From assembly GCA_002083555.1 (NCBI GenBank), contig MSXN01000022.1, positions 1-64,000 on the forward strand: DNA of 64,000 nt, written 5' to 3'. Below the pieces are notes generated by a model. It did not search any database, was not told the DNA's origin, and saw only the letters and a program-made list of their open reading frames with translations. Within the stretch, counting starts at the first letter, position 1. Each line of letters begins with the position of its first letter. Both the position numbers and the translations under genes were made by a program. Source of the DNA: Nitrospira sp. ST-bin5. GTDB taxonomy: Bacteria; Nitrospirota; Nitrospiria; Nitrospirales; Nitrospiraceae. Shown here piece after piece: positions 27,152 to 37,032 of this stretch.

Positions 27152-28269
27152 TTGATCGATTGACGGACTCACGCGGGTTCGACGGTTTTGACCTCCGCTA
27201 CATGGGCCTGATCCTCGTCATTCTCGGGATCGGGGTGCTCTCCATTCATAGCGTCACCCACGATCAACAGGGCGGTATTGCGCCCTATTATGTCAAGCAG
27301 TTGGTATGGATCGGCCTGGGCGCGGTGGCCTTCATCGTGATGTGGGCCTGGGACTATCACAGTATTGCGCGCCTGGCCTATCCGGCGTACGGGCTGGTGC
27401 TGGTGCTGCTGCTGTTCGTGCTGTTCGAGGGACGGGCGAGCAAGGGCGCGCAGCGGTGGATTGCGCTGGGACCGTTCAGCCTCCAGCCGTCGGAGTTTGC
27501 CAAGCTTGTGCTCATCCTGGTGCTGGCGCACTACTATTCCAAGGCGCCCCGCGCAGGGTGGTTGCAGCGCGTCATCGTGCCGGGACTGTTGATGCTGCCG
27601 GGACTCGTGCTGATTCTGAAACAGCCGGATTTGGGAAGCGGGTTGAGCTTTGTCGCGGTCTATGCGGCGATGCTGTTGATGGTCGGAGTCCGGTCCCAGG
27701 CGCTGGGTGTCATCTTATTGTTCTCGATTATGCTCTTTCCCTTCGTCTGGGAGGGGGTGTGGGGGTCCTTGCATGATTACCAGCGACAGCGCATTATGGC
27801 GTTCGTCGATCCGGACTATGATCCGGGCGGGAAGGGGTATCATGCGTTACAATCGAAAATTGCGATCGGATCGGGGGAACTGACAGGCAAGGGACTCTTC
27901 GGCGGCACACAAAGCCAACTCAAGTTCCTGCCTGAAGGGCATACCGATTTCGTCTTTGCGGTGTATTCGGAAGAATGGGGGTTTCTCGGCGTGCTTCTGT
28001 TGCTGGGGCTGTTCGTCGCCCTCATCTGGCTGGCGCTCGATATTGCCGCCAAGGCGAAGGATCAGCTGGGGGCGCTGCTGGCCGTCGGGATCGTGGCGAT
28101 GCTGTGTTTTTGCGTCGTGGTCAATATCGGCATGACGGCGGGGATGTTTCCGATCGTCGGGATTCCCCTTCCGCTGGTGAGCTACGGCGGGAGCGCGACG
28201 ATCATGATGATGGCGTCGCTTGGATTGTTGTTGAACGTGAAACGAAGACGGTTGAGTTTGTTCTATTAG
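27148..28269 (+). CDS. rodA: Peptidoglycan glycosyltransferase RodA
   Basis: A SEDS-family polymerase that works with PBP2 to make glycan strands from lipid II. About ten membrane segments are visible. Family motifs include GAQRWIALGPFSLQPSEFAKL, the catalytic-aspartate loop and the C-terminal GIPLPLVSYGGSATI. It has 373 residues. It overlaps mrdA by four bases and ends the mre operon. Confidence 0.96.
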   Translation: MIDRLTDSRGFDGFDLRYMGLILVILGIGVLSIHSVTHDQQGGIAPYYVKQLVWIGLGAVAFIVMWAWDYHSIARLAYPAYGLVLVLLLFVLFEGRASKGAQRWIALGPFSLQPSEFAKLVLILVLAHYYSKAPRAGWLQRVIVPGLLMLPGLVLILKQPDLGSGLSFVAVYAAMLLMVGVRSQALGVILLFSIMLFPFVWEGVWGSLHDYQRQRIMAFVDPDYDPGGKGYHALQSKIAIGSGELTGKGLFGGTQSQLKFLPEGHTDFVFAVYSEEWGFLGVLLLLGLFVALIWLALDIAAKAKDQLGALLAVGIVAMLCFCVVVNIGMTAGMFPIVGIPLPLVSYGGSATIMMMASLGLLLNVKRRRLSLFY

Positions 28270-28434
28270 ATGCTGTGAACATGGGCCCCGGCGCTATCCT
28301 GCGGCGGGACCCTGAGCGGGGATATTATCGGGAACGGATACGGCGGCAGCGGTGATTGCGCGCCAGGGACCTGGGCAGAGGCCTGCGTCCGGCGCATTCC
28401 GCGCACCGGGGCTCTTAGACAGAAGGGGTGATGT

Positions 28435-29943
28435 ATGGGAATCGAGATTGCGATCAGCGTTGCGCGAGAAGAAACCCGCGTGGCGGTTCTTGACGGCGGG
28501 GTGGTGACCGATTTGTTCGGCGACCGCGCCAAACATAAAGACTTTGTCGGCAATATTTATAAAGGCAGAGTGGCCAAGGTTCTGCCCGGCATGCAGGCGG
28601 CGTTCGTGGATATCGGTCTGGAGAAGGCCGCCTTTATGCACGTGTCTGACCTTTCAGAGGACGCCGAGCCGGGCGACATGCTGGTCGAGTCGGAGGAGGA
28701 CGAGAAAGATTCGGACATGCTCCGGCCGAAGCGGCAGAGCGCGAAGCCGATCGAACAGCTTCTGAGCGAGGGGCAGGAGTTGATGGTGCAGATCTCAAAG
28801 GGGCCGATCGGCACCAAGGGGTCGCGAGTGACGACCTACGTATCCCTGCCGGGACGCTATCTGGTCTTCATGCCGAACGTCGAGCATATCGGCGTTTCCC
28901 GGCGGATTCCGCGCGATGAGGAACGGTCCAGGCTGAAGGACATCATGCGCCGCGTCCGCCGGCCCGGTTGCGGCTACATCGTCCGGACGGTGAGCGAAGG
29001 CGTCAAGGAAGACGAGTTGAAATCCGACGTCGACTTTTTGCACGTGCTCTGGCAGGACATTTTGACGAATCGGGATCGGCCGGGCGCTCCGGCGTTATTG
29101 CATACGGACTTGAGCCTCAGCTTCCGCGTCGTGCGGGATCTGTTCGGGAAGAAAGTGGACCGGCTCTGGATCGATTCGCGGGAGGAGTACGAAGCCATCC
29201 GCGACTTCGTGCAGCGGTTCTCTCCCGAGCAGACCTCGCGGATTCATTTTTATGACAAAGAAGAGTCGCTGTTCGATCATCTGGGCGTGGAACAGGAAAT
29301 TGCGCGGGCGATGAGCCGAAAGGTGTGGCTGAAGTCGGGCGGCTATCTGGTGATCGACCACACGGAAGCGATGACGGTGATCGATGTCAACACGGGGCGT
29401 TTCGTCGGGAAACGGGACCAGGAGGAAACCATCCTCCGGAATAACCTGGAAGCGGCCAAGGAAGTCGCGTATCAGCTGAAGCTGCGCGGGATCGGCGGCA
29501 TCATCATCGTGGACTTCATCGACATGGAGCGCGAAAAGAATCGCGACAAAGTTTACCATGCGCTTGTGGACGCCATGGCGTCCGACAAGGCGCGGACGAG
29601 GATTTCCAGGGTTTCCGATCTCGGGTTGATCGAAATTTCCCGCGAGCGTGTCCGCGAGGATCTGTTGCGTTCATTGTCGGAGCCCTGCCGCTACTGTGAA
29701 GGCCGCGGGTATACGAAGTCTCCGACGACGGTGGCCTATGAGATCTTTCGCGAGATCCGGCGGATCGAACCGTCCGGGGAGCATCAACGGATCGTGGTCG
29801 GGACTCATCCTACGGTGGCCGAGCTGTTGCAGGATGAAGAGCGCCACGGAGTGGAAACCCTGGAGCGGGATTGTTCGGCGAAAATCGTTGTGATGTCGGA
29901 CAGCCAGCTGCACCTCGAACAATACGACCTTGTCGTCATGTAA
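28435..29943 (+). CDS. rng: Ribonuclease G (RNase E/G family)
   Basis: An endonuclease that processes rRNA and degrades mRNA. The S1 domain (about residues 38-125, GNIYKGRVAKVLPGMQAAFVDIG) is followed by an RNase H-like part. The DNase I-like catalytic part has VIDVNTGRFVGKRDQEETI and IIIVDFIDM, with catalytic aspartates. The Zn-link motif CRYCEGRGY holds two cysteines. At 502 residues it lacks the long RNase E scaffold tail, so RNase G is the better name. It lies 165 bases after rodA, and that gap shows nothing clear. Confidence 0.93.
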   Translation: MGIEIAISVAREETRVAVLDGGVVTDLFGDRAKHKDFVGNIYKGRVAKVLPGMQAAFVDIGLEKAAFMHVSDLSEDAEPGDMLVESEEDEKDSDMLRPKRQSAKPIEQLLSEGQELMVQISKGPIGTKGSRVTTYVSLPGRYLVFMPNVEHIGVSRRIPRDEERSRLKDIMRRVRRPGCGYIVRTVSEGVKEDELKSDVDFLHVLWQDILTNRDRPGAPALLHTDLSLSFRVVRDLFGKKVDRLWIDSREEYEAIRDFVQRFSPEQTSRIHFYDKEESLFDHLGVEQEIARAMSRKVWLKSGGYLVIDHTEAMTVIDVNTGRFVGKRDQEETILRNNLEAAKEVAYQLKLRGIGGIIIVDFIDMEREKNRDKVYHALVDAMASDKARTRISRVSDLGLIEISRERVREDLLRSLSEPCRYCEGRGYTKSPTTVAYEIFREIRRIEPSGEHQRIVVGTHPTVAELLQDEERHGVETLERDCSAKIVVMSDSQLHLEQYDLVVM

Positions 29944-30033
29944 CTCTGCCCGGCGTCAGCAGACGCCTGTTGCGGTCACGCTCGGCCCGGCGAGTCATGC
30001 CGGCCATGAGGTTGAGCGGACCTCTTGTGATCG

Positions 30034-31161
30034 GTGCCTGTGATGGATGCGGCGGCGCTGACCTCCTGGCTGACACTGCAAGCGGTCGATGGGGTGGGCG
30101 ATCGTACGCTGCTCAAGCTGGTCCAAATCTTCGGCTCGCCGACGGCAGTGCTGGCGGCTGATGTGGACGCGTTAGTCCAAGCCGGGTGCAGCGCCGAGCT
30201 GGCCGCATCCGTGCGGCGCGACCCGGAGCCTAATATACGCCGGGAGATCGACCGGCAGATCAAAGCCGCCGAGCGGCTCAAGATCCAGGTCCTCACCCTC
30301 TTCGATCCGTCCTATCCCGCACGGCTTAAAACCATTCCCGATCCTCCTCCGGTGCTGTATGTGAGCGGAGTCTTGTCGGCGCAGGACGATGCTGCGGTGG
30401 CGATCGTGGGCGGGCGGCGCGCCACGCCGTCAGGCCGTGCCGTGACGGAGGAGATCGCCAAGGAGCTGGCCGGCGGCGGCGTGACGATCGTGAGCGGCCT
30501 GGCGCGCGGGATCGATGCGGCGGCGCATCGGGGCGCGTTGGCCGGCAAAGGGCGCACGATCGCCGTATTGGGCTGCGGCATCGATCGGACCTATCCGCCG
30601 GAACATCAGCAGTTGAGGCGCACGATTGAAGAACATGGCGCCGTCATTTCAGAATTGCCGATCGGCGCATCTCCGCTGAGCCACCACTTTCCACGGAGAA
30701 ACCGGATCATCAGCGGGTTGTCGATCGGCGTGCTCGTGAGCGAAGCCGCGAAAGACAGCGGATCGCTGATTACGGCGAAGCTCGCGCTGGAGCAGGGCCG
30801 TGACGTGTTTGCCGTGCCGGGTCCGGTGAAAGAAGAAGCCTGCCGGGGTTCAAACGGCTTGATCAAAGAGGGGGCGCAGCTGATCGAGCGGGCGCAGGAT
30901 ATTCTTGACGAAATTCTGCCGCAACTCGATGCGCGCTTACGGGCTGCGTTGCCGTCCGGCGCGGAACCGTCTGTGCCGCGCGAGGTATTGAGAAAAGAAG
31001 ACGCGGTTGTGTACGGGACATTGTCGTATGACGCGAGATCCATCGATGCGATCATCGAAGCGACGGGACTGAGCCCGGCGCAAGTATCGGCGAGTCTGTT
31101 GTCGCTCGAATTGTCCGGCCATGTGCGCCAGTTGCCCGGCCAGCAATACATGAAGATGTAG
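30034..31161 (+). CDS. dprA: DNA-processing protein DprA
   Basis: It binds incoming single-stranded DNA during natural transformation and loads RecA. The N-terminal HhH/SAM-like region (residues 1-80) is followed by the Rossmann core with AIVGGRRATPSGR, SGLARGIDAAAHRGAL and GCGIDRTYPPEH. A C-terminal winged-helix DML1-like domain covers about residues 310-370. It has 375 residues. The start is uncertain: GTG at 30034, GTG at 30040 or ATG at 30043 all lack a good ribosome site. No other competence genes are in the window. Confidence 0.92.
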   Translation: MPVMDAAALTSWLTLQAVDGVGDRTLLKLVQIFGSPTAVLAADVDALVQAGCSAELAASVRRDPEPNIRREIDRQIKAAERLKIQVLTLFDPSYPARLKTIPDPPPVLYVSGVLSAQDDAAVAIVGGRRATPSGRAVTEEIAKELAGGGVTIVSGLARGIDAAAHRGALAGKGRTIAVLGCGIDRTYPPEHQQLRRTIEEHGAVISELPIGASPLSHHFPRRNRIISGLSIGVLVSEAAKDSGSLITAKLALEQGRDVFAVPGPVKEEACRGSNGLIKEGAQLIERAQDILDEILPQLDARLRAALPSGAEPSVPREVLRKEDAVVYGTLSYDARSIDAIIEATGLSPAQVSASLLSLELSGHVRQLPGQQYMKM

Positions 31162-31205
31162 TCGTACGTCGGGCGCATCTCGTGAGGCGCGGTTTGGCTG
31201 CAATA

Positions 31206-31341
31206 GCTGATGGCGAATGGCTTATGGCAGAAGCAGTGCTGAGTCGTGAGTGTTGAATGGTGAGTTCTTAGATGCAACTCACCGTTCTCAATTCACAACT
31301 GTCCGGCTCAGCTACGTGCTGCCAGCTATCAGCCATCAGCG
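31206..31341. repeat. Imperfect palindromic intergenic element before topA
   Basis: The left arm (31206-31267) and right arm (31277-31341) are complementary over about 60 bases with mismatches, from GCTGATGGC to TGAGTT. It is built of short repeated words such as CTGAG, GCTGA and ATGGC. It fills most of the 297-base gap between dprA and topA. The rest of the gap has no recognisable gene. Confidence 0.7.
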
Positions 31342-31458
31342 ATATGCTTTTGTGCTCAACATTCGCCCCGCCGACCGTCGGCTTCCGTCGATCTAGTTGC
31401 ATGAATCCCGGATATTTGATACGGATGTGACAGTTGTGCGTTGGGAAAGGGAGTTGTC

Positions 31459-33801
31459 ATGGCGAAGTCGTTGATTATTGTGGAGTCGCCGACCAAGGCG
31501 AGAACCATCACCAAATATCTAGGGCGCGGCTATACGGTCATGGCGTCGGTCGGACACGTCAAGGATCTGCCGACCAGCAAACTGGGCGTCGATCTTGAAC
31601 ACGATTTCGAGCCCCAGTACGTCACCATCAAAGGCAAGTCGAAAGTGCTGGCCGATATCAAGAAGAAGGCCGATGCAGCCGACAAGGTGTTCCTGGCGCC
31701 GGACCCCGATCGTGAAGGCGAAGCCATTGCCTGGCATATCGAGCAGGAGTTGCTGGGAAAGTCGAAGAAGAAAAAGAAAGACGGCAAGATTTTTCGAGTG
31801 CGGTTCAACGAGATCACCGAATCCGCGATCAAGCGCGCGCTGCAGTCGCCCACCGAGATCGATATGAAACTGGTCAATGCGCAGCAGGCACGCCGCGTGC
31901 TGGACCGTATCGTCGGCTATCAGGGCAGCCAGCTGTTATGGAACAAGGTTCGGCGCGGGCTCAGCATGGGGCGGGTGCAATCGGTCGCCATGCGGCTGAT
32001 TTGCGAGCGCGAGGCGGAGCGGGAAGCGTTCAGAACGGAAGAGTACTGGTCGTTGACCGCGCTGCTGGCGGGCGCCAATCCGCCGTCGTTCGAGGCCAAG
32101 CTCCATAGCATCAACGGGGAAGAGGCGTCGATCGAGAACAGCGAACAGGCCCGCCATGTGGTCGATGCGATTCAAGGGAAGGCGTTCGTCGTGCAGTCGG
32201 TCGAGCGACGGGAAAAGAAACGGAACCCCGTTGCGCCGTTCATCACCAGCCGCCTGCAGCAGGAAGCCTCGCGCAAGCTGCACTTCTCGCCCAAGAAAAC
32301 CATGACGCTCGCGCAGCAGCTCTACGAGGGCATCGAAATCGGCGCCGAGGGCGCGACCGGTCTTATCACCTATATGAGAACCGACTCGCCCCGCATCTCG
32401 AACGAGGCGATGACCGAGGCGCGGGAGCTGATCCAGTCCCGGTTCGGTGTGGAGTATCTCCCGGCGACCCCGAACGTCTACAAGACACAGAAGGCGGCGC
32501 AAGAGGCGCATGAGGCCGTGAGACCGACGTCGGCTGCGCGCGATCCTGAATCGATCCGTCAGTATTTGGACCATGACCAGTACAATCTCTACAAATTGAT
32601 CTGGAACCGGTTCATCGCATCCCAGATGGTGCCGGCGATCCTGGACGTGACGAGGATCGACTCGACGCCGGTTGGCACGAAGGACCGGTACGTCTTCCGC
32701 TCCACCGGTACGATCGTGAAATTCCCGGGCCATACCGTCGTCTATATGGAGGGCGTCGACAAGGAATTGCCGTCCCAGAAGCCGAAAGCCGATCAGGAAG
32801 CGGAGGACGACAATGAACGCCTGCTGCCGCCGCTGTCCGAAGGGGAACAGCTGCGGTTGGTCGAGCAAGAGGGGCAGGCGGTGATGGGCCTGACCTCGAA
32901 GCAGCATTTCACGCAGCCGCCGCCCCGGTACAACGAAGCGCTGTTGATCAAGGAGTTGGAAGAAAAGGGGATCGGGCGTCCGTCGACCTACGCCGCAATC
33001 ATCTCCACGATCCAGGACCGCAAGTATGTGGAGAAAACCGAGGGGCGGTTGGTTCCGACCGAGACAGGGAAAACCGTCCATGACTATTTGATGAAGGGAT
33101 TCCCCGGGCTCATCAACGTCGATTTCACCTCGCATCTCGAAGAGCAGCTCGACGAAGTGGAAGAGGGAAACAAGCCCTGGGTGACGGCGGTGCGCGATTT
33201 CTACACGCCGTTTACCAAAGAGCTGGAACGAGCCAAGACCATTCCAGGACCAAAAGATACGGTTGAGCCGCCCACGGACATTCCCTGTGAGAAATGCGGG
33301 AGGATGCTGGAGATCAAGTGGGGGCGCAACGGAAAATTCCTGGCCTGCCCAGGATACAAAGACGATCCGCCCTGCAAGAACACCCAGAATTTTGAGAAGC
33401 TGGAGGACGGCACCATCAAGATCGTGCCGAAACTGGAGATCACGACCGATCAGAAGTGCGACAAGTGCGCAAGCCCGATGGTGGTCAAGACCGGGCGGTT
33501 CGGCAAGTTCATTGCCTGTTCAGCCTATCCCGAGTGTAAAACCACCAAGCCTCTCGCGCTTGGCGTGAAATGTCCGCAGCCGGACTGTGGCGGAGACCTC
33601 GTTCAGAAGCGCACAAAGAAGGGCCGTTCCTTCTTCGCATGCAGCAACTATCCGAAGTGTGAGTATGCGTTGTGGGATCGCCCGATCAATAAGACCTGTC
33701 CGACGTGCCAGGCCCCATTCCTGATTGAAAAAGTCAGCAAGCAGGCAGGCCGGAGCGTGCAGTGCCGCAATGAAGAATGCGGCTATCGTGAAGCCGGATA
33801 G
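31459..33801 (+). CDS. topA: DNA topoisomerase I
   Basis: A type IA enzyme that relaxes negative supercoils. The N-terminal Toprim domain starts LIIVESPTKARTI and includes APDPDREGEAIAWH. The active tyrosine is Y305 in LITYMRTDSPR. The C-terminus has four cysteine ribbons (CEKCG, CDKCA, CPQPDC and CPTCQ), more than the minimal form. It has 780 residues. The ATG has AAGGGAG upstream; an in-frame TTG 18 bases earlier overlaps that site and was rejected. Confidence 0.97.
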   Translation: MAKSLIIVESPTKARTITKYLGRGYTVMASVGHVKDLPTSKLGVDLEHDFEPQYVTIKGKSKVLADIKKKADAADKVFLAPDPDREGEAIAWHIEQELLGKSKKKKKDGKIFRVRFNEITESAIKRALQSPTEIDMKLVNAQQARRVLDRIVGYQGSQLLWNKVRRGLSMGRVQSVAMRLICEREAEREAFRTEEYWSLTALLAGANPPSFEAKLHSINGEEASIENSEQARHVVDAIQGKAFVVQSVERREKKRNPVAPFITSRLQQEASRKLHFSPKKTMTLAQQLYEGIEIGAEGATGLITYMRTDSPRISNEAMTEARELIQSRFGVEYLPATPNVYKTQKAAQEAHEAVRPTSAARDPESIRQYLDHDQYNLYKLIWNRFIASQMVPAILDVTRIDSTPVGTKDRYVFRSTGTIVKFPGHTVVYMEGVDKELPSQKPKADQEAEDDNERLLPPLSEGEQLRLVEQEGQAVMGLTSKQHFTQPPPRYNEALLIKELEEKGIGRPSTYAAIISTIQDRKYVEKTEGRLVPTETGKTVHDYLMKGFPGLINVDFTSHLEEQLDEVEEGNKPWVTAVRDFYTPFTKELERAKTIPGPKDTVEPPTDIPCEKCGRMLEIKWGRNGKFLACPGYKDDPPCKNTQNFEKLEDGTIKIVPKLEITTDQKCDKCASPMVVKTGRFGKFIACSAYPECKTTKPLALGVKCPQPDCGGDLVQKRTKKGRSFFACSNYPKCEYALWDRPINKTCPTCQAPFLIEKVSKQAGRSVQCRNEECGYREAG

Positions 33802-33927
33802 CTACAATCGGTTTTCGGTAGACTGGTAGTCTCCGCGCGGGTCCTGGGTCGACTCTTTCCCCGTCGAAACTGAGAAACGGACTCATCGTCTGCAACTCTT
33901 CCTCCATATTATTCCAGATCTCTCCGG

Positions 33928-33956
33928 TTGACGACCGCTTGGCTGCGGATGATAAT
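33928..33956 (+). promoter_or_regulatory. Promoter of the bacterioferritin pair, possibly iron-regulated
   Basis: TTGACG and GATAAT are separated by 17 bases. GGATGATAATGAAGG across the -10 has two hexamers like those of a Fur site (GATAAT type), but the match is partial. The rest of the 237-base gap after topA shows nothing clear. Confidence 0.5.
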
Positions 33957-34038
33957 GAAGGCATTCGTGTGGCTTCATCCGATAACGCTGAGCCCCTGAT
34001 CTGCGGGCCTACCCAAACTGTGAAAGGGGGAACAAACT

Positions 34039-34515
34039 ATGAAAGCAAAAGAGGGCGTCATCAATATTCTGAATAAGGTGCTGACGGCTGACCTGACAGC
34101 CATCAATCAGTATTTTGTGCATGCCAAGATGTGCGAAAACTGGGGCTTCGAGCGGTTGCAGCACAAGGTGCGCGAACGCAGCATCGATGAGATGAAGGAT
34201 GCCGACGAGCTCATCGGGCATATCCTCTATCTCGAAGGTGTACCGAATGTGCAGCGAATGAATACTGTGCATGTCGGCGAGACGGTTCCGGAACAGCTCA
34301 AGCTGGATCTGAAGGCCGAGCAGGAAATGTTGGCGTTGTTGAATGAGGGAGTCGTGCATTGCGTGAAGGTGACCGATTTTACGACTCGCCATATGTTGGA
34401 AGAGATGGCGAAAGACGTCGATGCCCACATCGACTGGATCGAAACCCAAATGGAAACGATTAAACAAGTCGGGCTTGAGCTCTATCTGGCAGAGCAAATC
34501 AAGAAAGACAGCTAA
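34039..34515 (+). CDS. bfr: Bacterioferritin subunit with haem ligand but degenerate ferroxidase site
   Basis: A 158-residue four-helix-bundle iron-storage subunit. By alignment with E. coli Bfr, the haem ligand Met52 is present in SIDEMKDAD. Several dinuclear iron ligands are changed: Glu18 is Asp, His54 is Asp and Glu127 is Val, while E51, E94 and H130 remain. This is the haem-type subunit of a two-subunit bacterioferritin. The ATG has GAAAGGGGG upstream. The next gene encodes the complementary subunit. Confidence 0.93.
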   Translation: MKAKEGVINILNKVLTADLTAINQYFVHAKMCENWGFERLQHKVRERSIDEMKDADELIGHILYLEGVPNVQRMNTVHVGETVPEQLKLDLKAEQEMLALLNEGVVHCVKVTDFTTRHMLEEMAKDVDAHIDWIETQMETIKQVGLELYLAEQIKKDS

Positions 34516-34556
34516 CCTAGAGACGAGTCGTAGTGGGCAGGAAAGGACGCGCGCTG

Positions 34557-35027
34557 ATGAAAGCCAAAGACGGGATTCTCGATCAACTTGGGACAATCCT
34601 CACCGCCGAATTGACCGCGGTGCATCAATATTTGCTGCATGCGGAGCTCTGTCGTCATTGGGGCTATGAGCGATTGGCTGACAAGTTCCAGCATTTGTAT
34701 ACGGAAGAGGTCACCCATTCCGGGCAGCTGGTCCGCCACATCTTGTATCTGGGAGGTCAGCCGGATGTCGGGACATTGGAGACTGTGAAGGGCGGCCGGT
34801 CGGTAAAAGATTTATTTGAGACCAATCTGGCGTTCGAACAGGAAGATGTGGAGACGCTGCGGAAGGCGATCGTCCATGCCGCCAAGGTCAGTGACTTTAC
34901 CACCCGGCAGAAGCTGGAAGAAATGGTCGTTGATTCCGAAGAGCATGTCGACTACTTCGAGCGTCAGCTCACCACGATTGCCCAAGTCGGGCTGACAGGA
35001 TATCTGGCAGAGCAAATCAAGCAGTAG
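34557..35027 (+). CDS. bfr: Bacterioferritin subunit with ferroxidase residues but no haem methionine
   Basis: A 156-residue bacterioferritin. It keeps E18, E51, H54, E94 and H130 of the diiron centre. Position 127 is Ser, with Glu at 128, so one ligand is uncertain. Position 52 is Val, so it cannot bind haem in the usual way. It should pair with the preceding subunit in mixed 24-mers, as known for two-subunit bacterioferritins. It starts 41 bases after the first gene with GAAAGGA upstream. A strong terminator follows. Confidence 0.92.
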   Translation: MKAKDGILDQLGTILTAELTAVHQYLLHAELCRHWGYERLADKFQHLYTEEVTHSGQLVRHILYLGGQPDVGTLETVKGGRSVKDLFETNLAFEQEDVETLRKAIVHAAKVSDFTTRQKLEEMVVDSEEHVDYFERQLTTIAQVGLTGYLAEQIKQ

Positions 35028-35048
35028 CCGGAGCAGCTGGAACAGAGA

Positions 35049-35081
35049 GGGGCCGGGTGGTAGACACCACCCGGCCCCTTT
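35049..35081. terminator. Rho-independent terminator between bfr and the haem peroxidase gene
   Basis: A perfect 13-bp GC-rich stem (35049-35061 with 35066-35078) with a four-base loop, followed by TTT on the plus strand. It lies between convergent genes and may serve both. Confidence 0.85.
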
Positions 35082-35106
35082 GCTATGCAGGCGACAGTGA
35101 CTTCGC

Positions 35107-36756
35107 TTAATTCAAGGGCGGAACCACTCCGGCGAAGGTCAGCAGGTCCGTCATCCGGAACTCGCCTGGCGTAGCCGACGGGAGTGTCGGACGCCAATGG
35201 CGTTCGCTTGCCAGGTAGGAGGAACGGTCGGCCCGCAAAATCCCGATTAACACTTCTCCAACGATGCGACCACCCACGGGTCCCAGCTGTTCGCCGCTTT
35301 CCAGCAGCTCCGCCTCTTTCAAAATGTAATACCAAAGCGGTGTGCTGCGGTCCATGCCGTAGGGTTGTAGTTCTATCAATTGCGCCGGCGCCAAAGGACG
35401 CACGCCCATGATTCTGGCGATGGCCTGTCCGGACGGCAATCCGAAATTGACATGCCGCATCAGGTTGCGGGAAGCCAGCGATTGTACTCCGTCTGACGGC
35501 ATGCCGGGAGCCGGACCACGGGAACCCAGCAGATGCATCAACACACTGGACAGCTTCGCGTCGATCTTCTTATTGGGCCGGACGTTGCCGTCGCCGAAAT
35601 TGAAGAAGGTCTGCCAATCGACAAATCGTCTGGGCGCGCGTTTGCCGCCGCGGAGATCGCCCGGATCAGGATCGTTCGGGTCGATGCTGTCATCGAAGGC
35701 GAACGCGAAGAACGGCGAACCGCCGTCCGGCCCGAAGTTCAGACGATAGCTTGGTCGTACCTGCGAGTGTCCGAACCGGTAGGCGGCAACCGACCACTCG
35801 ATCGGAATTAACGGGTTCCTGCGTGAGTTGCGGAAGCGATCCGATGAAAAGGGATCGTCCAGGGTGTAGAACTTGGTCCCTTTGCGAAGGATGTCGTCCA
35901 CCAGATTTTGGCCGATGGTCAAAGGCAGGAATTCGTTCAGGACAATCCACTGATAGTGCCAACGCACCTGACGTTGGGCTATCTGGAAGATCTTCTCGGG
36001 GGAAGCGCTCGCCAGCTCCTGCTTGGCGCGCAGATGATCGACCACGGCATTGTGAAAACGGAGCATGGCCAGGTGCATCTGGCTGATAATCACATTCTCG
36101 TCATTCCGGCCGTCGCCGATAATGGCAGTGTTGTCGGCATCGCGCGGGAGGTCGAACCGGATCGCCCCCTTTCTCGACACGAGCTCCGATCCCGGAACGG
36201 CTTCAATGCGGAACTTGATATCTCCCGAGCTTCGATCGTAGAGCTCCGGAGATTCCTGCGGTCCGTTCCCATAGACGCTATCAAGATCGAAGGCCGCCGT
36301 GCGGAAGTTCGTCGTCCGCCGGGGATCGGCTGGTTGAAGCAGCGGAGATCTGGGGTCGAGCGTGAGATCATGATCGATGAACTGGCCCAGAAACGTCATG
36401 CCCGCAGTCATTGTGGGGTTATCCGGATTGTTGGGACTATGGACGGCGGGATTCAGAATGGATTGGATCGGGTCGGTGAGGAGGTCCATGGCATCGATCG
36501 GCCCGCCCTGGGCTCCGAGCCGTTTAGCCTGTTCGCGCATCTCGTCGGTCGCCGGTGCAAACGCCGGTAGTCCAGGGAACATCCTGGTAAAGGTATCATC
36601 TGAGCGGGTTGGCTTCGTCGGTGCCCTCAGATGGAGGGTATCGCCTTCACCGGCCGACGCAGTGATCGGCAACATCGGCAATACCGCCAACAGAGCCGAA
36701 TAGCAGAGGGTCTTCATGATGTTCAACGGGATGGGCCCTCGATATTCTGGTGCCAT
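35107..36756 (-). CDS. Secreted animal-type haem peroxidase
   Basis: A 549-residue member of the An_peroxidase (peroxinectin/myeloperoxidase-like) family, which oxidises halides or organic substrates with hydrogen peroxide. An N-terminal signal peptide ends near residue 35 (TASA). The distal histidine is H129 in GQFIDHDLT, and GRNDENVIISQMHLAMLRFHN follows. The proximal histidine is H330 in RFGHSQVRP. The first start is kept because AAGGGAGA precedes it; a start at codon 14 would give a shorter signal peptide. It ends 26 bases from the shared terminator and lies next to iron-storage genes. Confidence 0.9.
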   Translation of the reverse strand: MAPEYRGPIPLNIMKTLCYSALLAVLPMLPITASAGEGDTLHLRAPTKPTRSDDTFTRMFPGLPAFAPATDEMREQAKRLGAQGGPIDAMDLLTDPIQSILNPAVHSPNNPDNPTMTAGMTFLGQFIDHDLTLDPRSPLLQPADPRRTTNFRTAAFDLDSVYGNGPQESPELYDRSSGDIKFRIEAVPGSELVSRKGAIRFDLPRDADNTAIIGDGRNDENVIISQMHLAMLRFHNAVVDHLRAKQELASASPEKIFQIAQRQVRWHYQWIVLNEFLPLTIGQNLVDDILRKGTKFYTLDDPFSSDRFRNSRRNPLIPIEWSVAAYRFGHSQVRPSYRLNFGPDGGSPFFAFAFDDSIDPNDPDPGDLRGGKRAPRRFVDWQTFFNFGDGNVRPNKKIDAKLSSVLMHLLGSRGPAPGMPSDGVQSLASRNLMRHVNFGLPSGQAIARIMGVRPLAPAQLIELQPYGMDRSTPLWYYILKEAELLESGEQLGPVGGRIVGEVLIGILRADRSSYLASERHWRPTLPSATPGEFRMTDLLTFAGVVPPLN

Positions 36757-37032
36757 TCTTCTCTCCCTTCTTTTGTTAGACTTTTGTAGGACGGCAGACC
36801 GCTAGGCTTCTGCAAACCGCATTCCTGAATACAGTGTCCATTCGATGGGTGTGTCTGGAGCTCGGGTAGGGGTAAGGGGGGACTAACCAAATGCACATAG
36901 GGGGCTCTGACGCTCCCTGCGCAATGCGCTGCTATGAATGTAGGCACAGCTGCGGGCTTTGGGATGCGTGGGTGCTGGGCGCACCATACGAATTCAAGCC
37001 CGTTTCTGTCCAGGTTCGTTGCAAAAATGTGA

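Noticed and set aside
31936..33135. Open frame of 399 codons on the minus strand opposite topA
   Set aside because: It is an antisense shadow; the amino acid content is Arg/His/Leu-rich, as expected from reversed codons.
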